Below are positions 57,212 through 64,000 of a stretch of DNA of 64,000 nt, one piece after another (positions within the stretch are counted from its first letter, which is position 1; each line of letters opens with the position of its first letter). Source of the DNA: Yeguia hominis (lineage in GTDB: Bacteria; Bacillota; Clostridia; Oscillospirales; Acutalibacteraceae); the NCBI RefSeq assembly GCF_014384705.1, contig NZ_JACRSN010000003.1:160269-224268 (forward strand), in the 5' to 3' direction. The notes beneath the pieces are model-generated. The model was not told the DNA's origin. It ran no database searches and was given only the letters and a program-made list of their open reading frames with translations. Position numbers and translations under genes: made by a program.

Positions 57212-58591
57212 TCAGGCGCGTTCGCGATACCGCTTTACGATCAGGTTCGCGCATTTATAGACATCGCCGCCGCCAAGCGTGATGATCAGATCACCGGGCT
57301 GTGCGTGGGCAATGACGTAGTCCGCAATTTCCGGAAAATCCGGGAACCAGACGCAGCCGGGAATCTTTTCCGCCAAATCAGCGGCATAGATGCCGTAGGT
57401 GTTCTGTTCGCGGACCGCGAGAATTTCCGAGAGAACCGTGTGATCGGGAATGGAGAGCGCCTTGGCGAAGTCATCGAGCAGCATGGCCGTGCGCGAATAG
57501 GTATGCGGCTGGAATACGGCCCAGACCTGTCGGAAGCCCATTTCCATGGCCGCGGAAAGCGTGGCGGAAAGCTCTGTCGGGTGATGGGCAAAATCGTCCG
57601 CGACGGTGACGCCGTCGAAATTGCCGAGGATTTCAAAACGGCGGTGTGCGCCGGTAAAGCCCGCGAGGCTTTCTGCGATTTTTTCAGCCGGAATGCCGCA
57701 GACGTCCGCTGCTGCGGCTGCAGCCAGCGCATTGTAAATGTTGTGGTAGCCCGGTACCGAGAGCGAAATTTCCGTCAGCGGTTTGCCGTGCTTCAGGAGG
57801 GTGAAGCGCTCACAGGCTTTTTCGGTTTTCTGAATGGAAACCGCCCGGTAGTCGCAGGATTTTTCGATACCGAAGGTGCAGACTTTGGCGTTTTCGATGC
57901 CCTCTACGGCGCGCAGGGTATTGGGATTATCGCCGTTGACGAGAAGAACCCCCGTCGTTTGCAGTGCAAACTGGTGGAACGAGCGGATAATGTTGTCGAG
58001 CGAGCCGAAATAGTCGAGATGGTCAGCGTCAACATTGAGAATCACAGAGACCGCCGGATGCAGCTGCAAAAAGCTGTCAACATACTCGCAGGCCTCGCAG
58101 ATGATGGTGTCGGACTTGCCGATCCGGCTGTTTCCGCCGATATAGGGAAAGCGTCCGCCGATGATCGCGCTGGGATCCTTTCCGGCGTCGATGAAGAGCT
58201 TCGTCACCATGGAGGTCGTCGTGGTTTTGCCGTGCGTGCCGGAGACCGCGATGGAATTGGCGTAGCGTTTCGCGATCAGACCCATCATCACCGAGCGCTC
58301 AAAGGTGGGGATTCCGCGCTTTTCTGCGGCGAGCAGCTCCGCGTTGTCCTTCTTGACGGCGGCGGTGTAGACGACCGCTTCGGCGTCGCCGATATTTTCG
58401 GACTGGTGGCCCATCCGGACAGTGATGCCGTCAGCGCGGATACGGTCGAGGGTTTCCGACTCATTGATGTCGGAGCCGGTGATGGTATAGCCCTTTTGCA
58501 GCAGAATTTCCGCCATCGGGCACATGCCGGACCCGCCGATTCCGATAAAATGCAATTTTTTGACCTGACTTAAAATATCGTGATATTGCAA
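57212..58591 (-). CDS. murC: UDP-N-acetylmuramate-L-alanine ligase
   Basis: A 459-residue Mur ligase of normal length, adding L-Ala to UDP-MurNAc with ATP in the cytoplasm. The N-terminal dinucleotide-type fold starts H-F-I-G-I-G-G-S-G-M-C-P-M-A, the ATP loop is G-T-H-G-K-T-T-T-T near residue 106, and the D-D-F-A-H-H-P-T-E motif is near residue 333. The ORF extends 13 codons further upstream, but TTG 58591 has an AAGGAG site 10 bp before it and matches the usual N-terminus. It is monocistronic and away from other cell-wall genes. Confidence 0.95.
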   Translation of the reverse strand: MQYHDILSQVKKLHFIGIGGSGMCPMAEILLQKGYTITGSDINESETLDRIRADGITVRMGHQSENIGDAEAVVYTAAVKKDNAELLAAEKRGIPTFERSVMMGLIAKRYANSIAVSGTHGKTTTTSMVTKLFIDAGKDPSAIIGGRFPYIGGNSRIGKSDTIICEACEYVDSFLQLHPAVSVILNVDADHLDYFGSLDNIIRSFHQFALQTTGVLLVNGDNPNTLRAVEGIENAKVCTFGIEKSCDYRAVSIQKTEKACERFTLLKHGKPLTEISLSVPGYHNIYNALAAAAAADVCGIPAEKIAESLAGFTGAHRRFEILGNFDGVTVADDFAHHPTELSATLSAAMEMGFRQVWAVFQPHTYSRTAMLLDDFAKALSIPDHTVLSEILAVREQNTYGIYAADLAEKIPGCVWFPDFPEIADYVIAHAQPGDLIITLGGGDVYKCANLIVKRYRERA

Positions 58592-58737
58592 AATAAAGCA
58601 ACTCCTTATCCTAGAAACTTTTGCGTTCATGCCGTACCTTTTATTATATTGCGTTTTGGAAGGAAAATAAATACATTTTTTTATTTTTCAGCGGTTTCCG
58701 GGAAAAAAGTTTTCGTTCGGACGCGCCGAAACCGGAC

Positions 58738-58765
58738 ACACCTGCGGCAAAGCGGCCATATTATA
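58738..58765 (+). promoter_or_regulatory. Sigma-K-like promoter of dpaAB
   Basis: AC (58738-58739), 17 bp, then CATATTATA (58757-58765), which fits the sigma-K consensus AC-N16/17-CATANNNTA exactly. It lies 77 bp before the dpaA start, and spoVF is a sigma-K operon in B. subtilis. Confidence 0.6.
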
Positions 58766-58841
58766 CGAGTAGGGTCCGGCCTCCTTCCGTGCGGGCGGCC
58801 GGCAAATCGGAGTTTGGCACGGAGAAACGGCGGTTGAAACG

Positions 58842-59702
58842 GTGGAGCAGAATACCTTTGGAGTGGTAGGCGGCGATCAGCGCCAGGCAGCGCTGGCGGA
58901 ATCCATTGCCGCAGATGGATATACCGTATATGCACTGGGATTTGATCGGATGGAATTTGGAAACGGCGTAAAGAAGACGGAGGATCTCGACGAATTGCTG
59001 CGGCACTGCGCACAGATTATTTTTCCGCTGCCGGTCACGACGGACGGAAAAACGCTCAATATGCCGTACAGCGTGCAGAAAATTGTTCTGGATGACCTGT
59101 TTGCGGAAAAGCTTTCCGGAAAGCGGGTCTTTGGCGGAATGATGGGAAAACTTTACAAAACCAGCGAGCTTTGGGATGAGCTTGAGACACACGACTATTT
59201 TACGCGGGAAGAGTTGGCGGTGAAAAATGCGATTTTGACGGCGGAGGGCGCGGTCGAAATCGCCATGCGGGAATATCCCGGCACGATCAGCGGCGCACGG
59301 TGCCTGGTGGCGGGCTTCGGAAGGATCGGCAAGGCGCTGAGTCTGATTCTGCGCGGGCTGCACGCCGAGGTTACGGCAAGCGCCCGGAACCGGGCGGATC
59401 TCGCGTGGATTGAGGTATTCGGCTGCCGCGCGGTCCATACGGACGCCATTTTTGAGAGCGGACAGTATGATCTGATTTTCAACACGATTCCGGCCAGAAT
59501 TTTTTCACGCAAAGAGCTTGCCAAAGCGCAGCGCGGGACGATCCTCATTGATCTTGCTTCCGCACCCGGCGGGATCGATTTTGAAGCGGCCGCAAAGCTG
59601 CCTGTCCACGCGGTGCAGGCATTGTCGCTGCCGGGCAGAGCGGCGCCGAAGGCTGCGGCGGAAATCATCAAGAGCACGATCTACAATATGATGGAGGAGT
59701 GA
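58842..59702 (+). CDS. dpaA: Dipicolinate synthase subunit A
   Basis: A 286-residue SpoVFA homologue. It and DpaB convert 4-hydroxy-tetrahydrodipicolinate to dipicolinic acid for the spore core, in the mother cell. The N-terminal V-V-G-G-D-Q-R-Q and the nucleotide-binding V-A-G-F-G-R-I-G-K-A-L near residue 152 are typical. The GTG start has only a weak GGAGAAACGG upstream, so translation may be poor or depend on another site. Followed 4 bp later by dpaB. Confidence 0.93.
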   Translation: MEQNTFGVVGGDQRQAALAESIAADGYTVYALGFDRMEFGNGVKKTEDLDELLRHCAQIIFPLPVTTDGKTLNMPYSVQKIVLDDLFAEKLSGKRVFGGMMGKLYKTSELWDELETHDYFTREELAVKNAILTAEGAVEIAMREYPGTISGARCLVAGFGRIGKALSLILRGLHAEVTASARNRADLAWIEVFGCRAVHTDAIFESGQYDLIFNTIPARIFSRKELAKAQRGTILIDLASAPGGIDFEAAAKLPVHAVQALSLPGRAAPKAAAEIIKSTIYNMMEE

Positions 59703-59706
59703 GCGT

Positions 59707-60288
59707 ATGGACAGGATTCGTCTGGGATTCGCGTTCTGCGGATCCTTTTGTACCCTTTCAAAAGCGGTTGCGAAGCTCCGCAGTGCGGTAGAGGCGGGCT
59801 ATGATGTGTACCCCATCATGTCCTTTAACGCCTATGCAACGGACACCCGGTTCGGAAAAGCGGACGACTTTGTCTGGGAGATCGAAGATCTCTGCGGCCG
59901 CAAGGTCATCAAGAGCATCGTCGGCGCAGAGCCGCTCGGCCCGAAGAAGATGGTCGATGTTTTGCTCATTGCGCCCTGTACCGGAAACACCATGGCGAAG
60001 CTTGCGCTGGGCATTACCGATACGCCGGTCACGATGGCGGCAAAGTCCGTTTTGCGGGTGGGAATCCCGGTGGTGCTTGCGCCGGCAACAAACGACGCGC
60101 TGGCCGCTTCCGCGCAGAATATCGGCCGCCTGATGAACACAAAACACATCTATTTTGTCCCGATGGCACAGGATCAGCCGGAGAAAAAGCCCACCTCTGT
60201 CATTGCGGATTTTGAGCGCGTGCTTCCGGCTGTGGAGGCGGCGCGCAGAGGCGAGCAGCTGCAGCCGGTTTTGTTCGGAACCGTTTAA
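59707..60288 (+). CDS. dpaB: Dipicolinate synthase subunit B
   Basis: A 193-residue flavoprotein-fold subunit (SpoVFB). It begins with the family's G-F-A-F-C-G-S-F-C-T and contains the P-C-T-G-N-T-M-A-K-L-A flavin-like loop near residue 90. It forms the synthase with DpaA. ATG 59707 follows GGAGGAG formed at the end of dpaA. With spmA-spmB in the same window, it supports that this organism can make spores. Confidence 0.94.
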   Translation: MDRIRLGFAFCGSFCTLSKAVAKLRSAVEAGYDVYPIMSFNAYATDTRFGKADDFVWEIEDLCGRKVIKSIVGAEPLGPKKMVDVLLIAPCTGNTMAKLALGITDTPVTMAAKSVLRVGIPVVLAPATNDALAASAQNIGRLMNTKHIYFVPMAQDQPEKKPTSVIADFERVLPAVEAARRGEQLQPVLFGTV

Positions 60289-60294
60289 AACAGG

Positions 60295-60339
60295 AAACAC
60301 AGCAGGGTTGTTTTTCAGAGAAAAACCCGCTGTGTTTTT
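60295..60339 (+). terminator. Terminator of the dpaAB operon
   Basis: AAACACAGC-A-GGGTT pairs with AACCC-GCTGTGTTT, followed by TTC and further T residues. Confidence 0.85.
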
Positions 60340-60340
60340 C

Positions 60341-60369
60341 TTTACAAAAGCCCGGCGCCGCCTTATAAT
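60341..60369 (+). promoter_or_regulatory. Sigma-A promoter of the MATE gene
   Basis: TTTACA at 60341-60346, a 17-bp spacer and TATAAT at 60364-60369, directly after the dpaAB terminator. Confidence 0.7.
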
Positions 60370-60408
60370 GAAAGACAGAAGTTTTAAAGACGGAAGCGGA
60401 GTGTAGAA

Positions 60409-61773
60409 ATGGCGGTGCTGGTCAGAGAGCGAAAGTTTTACCGGACGTTTTTTTCGATGACGGCGGTTGTCGCGCTGCAGAATTTAATCGTGTTCGGCGT
60501 CAATTTGGCGGACAATATTATGATCGGGCAGTATTCGGAAAACGCGCTGTCCGGCGTGGCGATTGTCAATCAGATCCAGTTTTTGCTGCAGATGATTGTG
60601 GTTGCCGGGTTTGGCGACGCAGTGGCGGTCGTCTCTTCCCGCTATTGGGGCGCAAAGGATCTTTCTGCCATCCGAAAGCTGCTCTCGATCACCATGTCGC
60701 TGAGTATTTTGGCAGCAGTCCTTTTCTGGGCTGTGATGTTCTTCTTTCCGGCGCAGGTGCTCTCGCTGTTTTCAAGCGATGCCGCGGTAATCGCGGAAGG
60801 CGTGGCGTATACGAAAATTGTCTGCTTTACGTATCTGTTCTTTTCGGTGACCAATTGCCTTCTGGCGTCTTTGCGCAGCGTGGAGACGGTGCGGATCGGA
60901 TTTGTGGTTTCGCTCATCGCCATGGTGGTCAATATTTTCTTAAATTATGTGTTTATTTTCGGAAATCTCGGCGCACCGCGGCTCGGCGCGCCCGGTGCCG
61001 CGCTGGCGACGCTGATTGCCCGCGTGGTCGAGTGCGCGATTGTCCTCTTTTATGTGTTCCGGATGGATCGGAAGCTCTCGATGAAACTGCGGGAATTTTT
61101 CCGGATCGATCTGCCGCTGCTTCGGCTGTATCTCAAGGTCGGCTATCCGGTCATCTGTGCGGGTGCGCTCTGGGGAATCGCGATGGCGGCACAGACGGCG
61201 ATTCTCGGACATCTCGGTTCCCAGGCAATTGCAGCAAACAGCATTGCGACGACGCTTTTCCAGGTGATTACGGTGGTGTCGATGGCATCCGGCAGCGTGA
61301 CGGCGGTCATGATAGGGAAAACGATCGGCGAAAAGCGGATGGACGCGATCCGGCCGTATACCAAGACCTTTCAGGTGCTGTTTTTGCTCATTGGTATTTT
61401 GACCGGCGCGGCGCTGTTTTTGCTTCGCAAGCCGGTGCTTTCTCTCTATGAGATTACCGAGGAGACCCGCGCGATGTCGATGCAGTTCCTCACCGTGCTC
61501 GCCGTGACGGTGGTCGGAACCGCCTACCAGGTGCCGTGCCTTTGCGGAATTGTGCGCGGCGGCGGCGATACCCGGTTTGTGTTCATTAACGATATGATTT
61601 TTATGTGGGGCATTGTGCTGCCGGTTTCGGCGGTTGCGGCGTTTCTTCTGAACCTTCCGCCGCTTTGGGTATTTATCTGCCTGAAAATGGATCAGATTTT
61701 AAAATGTATTGTTGCGGTCGTGAAGGTCAACCGGTACAGCTGGCTGCGGGACTGGAGCAGCGCAAAGTCCTGA
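60409..61773 (+). CDS. MATE family efflux transporter
   Basis: A 454-residue polytopic membrane protein with twelve predicted segments in two internally similar halves. The N-terminal pattern L-A-D-N-I-M-I-G-Q-Y and the later Q-T-A-I-L-G-H-L-G-S-Q-A-I-A-A-N (start of the second half, about residue 262) are typical of MATE exporters. It exports organic cations, drugs or metabolites with Na+ or H+. Substrate unknown. The gene is single and has its own promoter. Confidence 0.9.
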   Translation: MAVLVRERKFYRTFFSMTAVVALQNLIVFGVNLADNIMIGQYSENALSGVAIVNQIQFLLQMIVVAGFGDAVAVVSSRYWGAKDLSAIRKLLSITMSLSILAAVLFWAVMFFFPAQVLSLFSSDAAVIAEGVAYTKIVCFTYLFFSVTNCLLASLRSVETVRIGFVVSLIAMVVNIFLNYVFIFGNLGAPRLGAPGAALATLIARVVECAIVLFYVFRMDRKLSMKLREFFRIDLPLLRLYLKVGYPVICAGALWGIAMAAQTAILGHLGSQAIAANSIATTLFQVITVVSMASGSVTAVMIGKTIGEKRMDAIRPYTKTFQVLFLLIGILTGAALFLLRKPVLSLYEITEETRAMSMQFLTVLAVTVVGTAYQVPCLCGIVRGGGDTRFVFINDMIFMWGIVLPVSAVAAFLLNLPPLWVFICLKMDQILKCIVAVVKVNRYSWLRDWSSAKS

Positions 61774-61975
61774 CCGGGAATGGACTTTTCGGTCCGGATA
61801 TGCTATATTGAGTGCAGAGGAAAGGCCGACGGCGTTTTTTCGTTTGCCTGTAAGCACTTTTATGCAGAGCACAAAACCCACCGGCAGAACATCAGGCAAG
61901 TCAAACGCCGCCTTTTTCTATAAAAATGTATCGGATACATGGGAAAGAAAAGCGGAAAAGAAAGGGGAAACCATC

Positions 61976-62434
61976 TTGGAAGAACAGCGGTATTGCGCCG
62001 GCTGCCGGCGGATCGAAGCCGCAGCGGCCGAAACCTGTACGCTTTGCGGCGGAGCGCTCCGTCAGGCAGAGGCATCGGACTGGGTATTTCTCGTGACAGC
62101 GGAGCCGGACGATGTGCATGGAGTAGAAGAACTGCTCAAACGGGAAGAAATTCCTTTTGAAACCAAGGATCAGCCGCTGCCGCCGGACGGCTCCATTTAC
62201 AGCGGAAGAGGCCTTCTGCCGCCGAAGGACTTTTTTGTGCGGTACGCAGATTGGGAAAAAGCGGACAAGCTTTTGACAGAGACCTTTGCAAAAAACGCGC
62301 AGGAAACGGAAGAAATGCCGATGAAAAAACGGATGCTCGTGCAGATCCTTTCCGTTTTGCTCTTCATTTTGCTGATTGGCGGCGTGGTTTATGCGGCGGA
62401 CTGGATTGCCGAACTCATCAAGTCGCTGTTTTAA
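61976..62434 (+). CDS. Zinc-ribbon, DUF2007-like protein with C-terminal membrane helix
   Basis: A 152-residue protein. Residues about 5-28 form a zinc-ribbon-like element (C-A-G-C and C-T-L-C-G-G). A DUF2007-like ferredoxin-type domain follows (about 35-105), with the pattern E-P-D-D-V-H-G-V-E-E-L-L-K-R-E-E-I-P-F. One hydrophobic helix (about 125-145) ends the protein. TTG 61976 is preferred because AAAGGGGAAA precedes it; a long upstream extension is open but has no site. DUF2007 proteins are proposed signalling or binding modules; the role is unknown. Confidence 0.75.
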   Translation: MEEQRYCAGCRRIEAAAAETCTLCGGALRQAEASDWVFLVTAEPDDVHGVEELLKREEIPFETKDQPLPPDGSIYSGRGLLPPKDFFVRYADWEKADKLLTETFAKNAQETEEMPMKKRMLVQILSVLLFILLIGGVVYAADWIAELIKSLF

Positions 62435-62495
62435 TTTGATTGCGCGCGCACACTTGCGCAAGAAACGATAGAATCTTAGAGAGGAATGACCAAAC

Positions 62496-63770
62496 ATGAG
62501 TGAGTACCAGATCGATACCAAATGCATTCATTCCGGATATACGCCGGGAAACGGAGAGCCGCGGGTGCTCCCGATTGTGCAGAGCACAACCTATACCTAT
62601 GAGAGCGCAGGAGAGATGGGCGCGCTGTTTGATTTGGAGAAGAGCGGATTTTTCTATACACGCCTCGGCAACCCGACGCTCGACGCAGTGGAGAAGAAAA
62701 TTGCGGATATGGAGGGCGGCGTCGGTGCGATGCTGACCTCTTCGGGGCAGTCGGCTTCGCTGATTTCCATTTTGAATATCTGCCCGGCCGGCAGCCATGT
62801 GGTTTCCTCCAGCGCCATTTACGGCGGAACCTTCAATCTCTTTAACAAAACCATGCGCGAGATGGGCATCGAGTTTACGTTTGTCTCGCCGGAGGCTACC
62901 CGAGAGGAAATTGACCGGGCATTCCAGGAAAATACCCGCTGCGTCTTTGCAGAATCGGTTTCCAACCCGTCGCTCGTCGTGGCGGATCTTGCGATGTTCG
63001 CCGACGCGGCGCACGCGCACGGCGTTCCGCTGATTGTAGACAATACCTTCCCGACACCGGTGAACTTCCGGCCGTTTGAAGTCGGTGCGGACATCGTCAT
63101 GCACTCGACCACCAAATACATGGACGGCCATGCCGTACAGGTCGGCGGCGTGATTGTCGACAGCGGAAACTTTGACTGGAACAACGGAAAGTTCCCGATG
63201 CTCACAGAGCCGGACGAGTCCTATCACGGCGTTGTTTACACCGAACGCTTCGGAAAAGCCGCCTATATCACCAAGGCAAGAACGCACCTGATGCGCGACC
63301 TCGGCGCACAGGCAGCGCCGATGAATGCGTTTTTGCTCAACCTGGGTCTTGAGACCCTTGCGCTGCGGATGGAGCGCCATTGCTCCAATGCGCTTGCGGT
63401 TGCCCGGTATCTTGAGCAGCACGAAAAGGTGGCCTGGGTCAATTATCCGGGTCTTGAAAGCAGCAAATACTATGCCCTGACGCAAAAATATATGCCGAAC
63501 GGTTCCTGCGGCGTGGTATCCTTTGGAATCCGCGGCGGACGCGATGCGGCAATCCGCTTTATGGAGGGTCTCAAACTCGCTTCAATCGTGACGCATGTGG
63601 CGGATCTGCGCACCTGCGTGCTGCATCCGGCCAGCACCACGCACCGCCAGCTCAACGATGAACAGCTCCGGGAAGCGGGCGCGTCGCCGGATCTCATCCG
63701 GTTCTCTGTCGGAATCGAAAACCCGGCGGATATCCTCGCGGACGTCGAGCAGGCCTTGGCGCAGGTCTGA
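62496..63770 (+). CDS. O-acetylhomoserine sulfhydrylase / Cys-Met PLP enzyme
   Basis: A 424-residue pyridoxal-phosphate enzyme of the Cys/Met metabolism family. The PLP lysine is seen in H-S-T-T-K-Y-M-D-G-H near residue 207, and V-D-N-T-F-P-T-P (about 182) and Y-T-R-L-G-N-P-T (about 54) are also present. The length and F-P-T-P variant fit O-acetylhomoserine aminocarboxypropyltransferase (MetY), making homocysteine from O-acetylhomoserine and sulfide. Methionine gamma-lyase is the main alternative. It has no recognisable SAM riboswitch in the short upstream gap and ends at a clear terminator. Confidence 0.88.
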   Translation: MSEYQIDTKCIHSGYTPGNGEPRVLPIVQSTTYTYESAGEMGALFDLEKSGFFYTRLGNPTLDAVEKKIADMEGGVGAMLTSSGQSASLISILNICPAGSHVVSSSAIYGGTFNLFNKTMREMGIEFTFVSPEATREEIDRAFQENTRCVFAESVSNPSLVVADLAMFADAAHAHGVPLIVDNTFPTPVNFRPFEVGADIVMHSTTKYMDGHAVQVGGVIVDSGNFDWNNGKFPMLTEPDESYHGVVYTERFGKAAYITKARTHLMRDLGAQAAPMNAFLLNLGLETLALRMERHCSNALAVARYLEQHEKVAWVNYPGLESSKYYALTQKYMPNGSCGVVSFGIRGGRDAAIRFMEGLKLASIVTHVADLRTCVLHPASTTHRQLNDEQLREAGASPDLIRFSVGIENPADILADVEQALAQV

Positions 63771-63878
63771 CGAAAACGCAGAAAATATGGAGATTTGATG
63801 CGGTTTCGGGTAGATTGTGACCGAGAGAAGATCGTGTCCGGAAATGCAGATTATTATGTGTGAATTTGCTTAATAAAT

Positions 63879-63906
63879 ATCCCCCGGTTGTGCCGGGGGG
63901 ATTTCT
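63879..63906 (+). terminator. Terminator after the PLP enzyme gene
   Basis: ATCCCCCGG pairs with CCGGGGGGAT (one extra G) around TTGTG, followed by TTCTT. It is about 110 bp past the stop. Confidence 0.85.
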
Positions 63907-64000
63907 TATGCGGGCGAAGCCCTATGTTACCAGCCACGCCTCATGCGGCGTTGGTACGGTCTGACATCTGCATGGGGCTTGTTGCCAGCTGCCCGTAAAC
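63907..64000. other. Unassigned end segment
   Basis: The last 94 bases contain a G/C-rich imperfect hairpin (CCAGCCACGCC...GGCGTTGG) and a CGGGC...GCCCG pair. The minus strand has a short open frame ending in TGA. I cannot tell whether it is the end of a gene on the minus strand, a structured RNA or a repeat; the window is too short. Confidence 0.25.

Overview
The window looks like a chromosomal segment of an anaerobic, low-to-mid GC Firmicute of the class Clostridia, most likely an Oscillospiraceae/Acutalibacteraceae-type gut bacterium. Evidence: strong AGGAGG-type ribosome binding sites with frequent GTG/TTG starts, sigma-A promoters, a T-box leader, many Ser-rich lipoproteins, Clostridia-typical families (DUF2325, DUF3793, DUF6320, CmpB-type membrane protein, QueH, YesM/YesN), and sporulation genes (spmA-spmB, dipicolinate synthase dpaA-dpaB). 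No rRNA, tRNA, CRISPR array, prophage or plasmid functions were found. The species is inferred only at this coarse level.

Layout. 1-2.6 kb: end of an amino-sugar operon (ROK kinase, NahK-like anomeric kinase, nagB). 2.7-4.9 kb: methyltransferase, XRE regulator, lipoprotein. 4.9-9.8 kb: a divergent ROK repressor facing a four-gene polyol/ketose operon (Zn-dehydrogenase, DhaK, DhaL, RpiB-type isomerase), with a 23-bp operator-like palindrome just upstream of the first gene. 10.1-11.6 kb: VanW-type lipoprotein. 11.7-13.2 kb: a promoter flanked by two DtxR/IdeR-like palindromes driving DUF2325, DUF3793 and a flavodoxin. 13.7-17.6 kb: metallophosphoesterase, then a T-box-controlled ilvB-ilvN pair. 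17.6-20.6 kb: lgt, DUF4190 protein, M16-type peptidase. 20.7-26.9 kb: xpt followed by a BMP-type nucleoside ABC importer. 27.2-31.2 kb: WYL regulator, CmpB-type membrane protein, DUF3800 protein, separated by gene-poor gaps.

31.2-42.5 kb is a galactoside-use locus: GH2 beta-galactosidase, YesN/YesM two-component pair, family-1 sugar ABC importer without a local ATPase, and an aldo/keto reductase. 42.5-46.4 kb carries two different IS3-family elements flanking a D-Ala-D-Ala carboxypeptidase. The first (971 bp, GTTG target duplication) has lost the catalytic core of its transposase in frame. The second (1274 bp, TTC duplication) has two amber stops and a frameshift.

46.5-51.3 kb: AbrB-like regulator divergent from spmA-spmB, then a PfkB kinase overlapping a U32 peptidase. 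51.4-54.9 kb: a compact operon of a LURP-one protein, an alpha/beta hydrolase, a condensation-fold acyltransferase and a zinc-ribbon membrane protein (DUF6320). This is the best candidate here for an undescribed system, perhaps envelope or lipid modification. 55.3-60.3 kb: queH, amidohydrolase, murC (reverse), and dpaA-dpaB behind a sigma-K-like promoter. 60.4-63.9 kb: MATE exporter, a small zinc-ribbon membrane protein and an O-acetylhomoserine sulfhydrylase.

Together the genes describe a spore-forming glycan and sugar scavenger that imports host-type sugars (amino sugars, galactosides), nucleosides and possibly C4 polyols, with each catabolic block carrying its own regulator.
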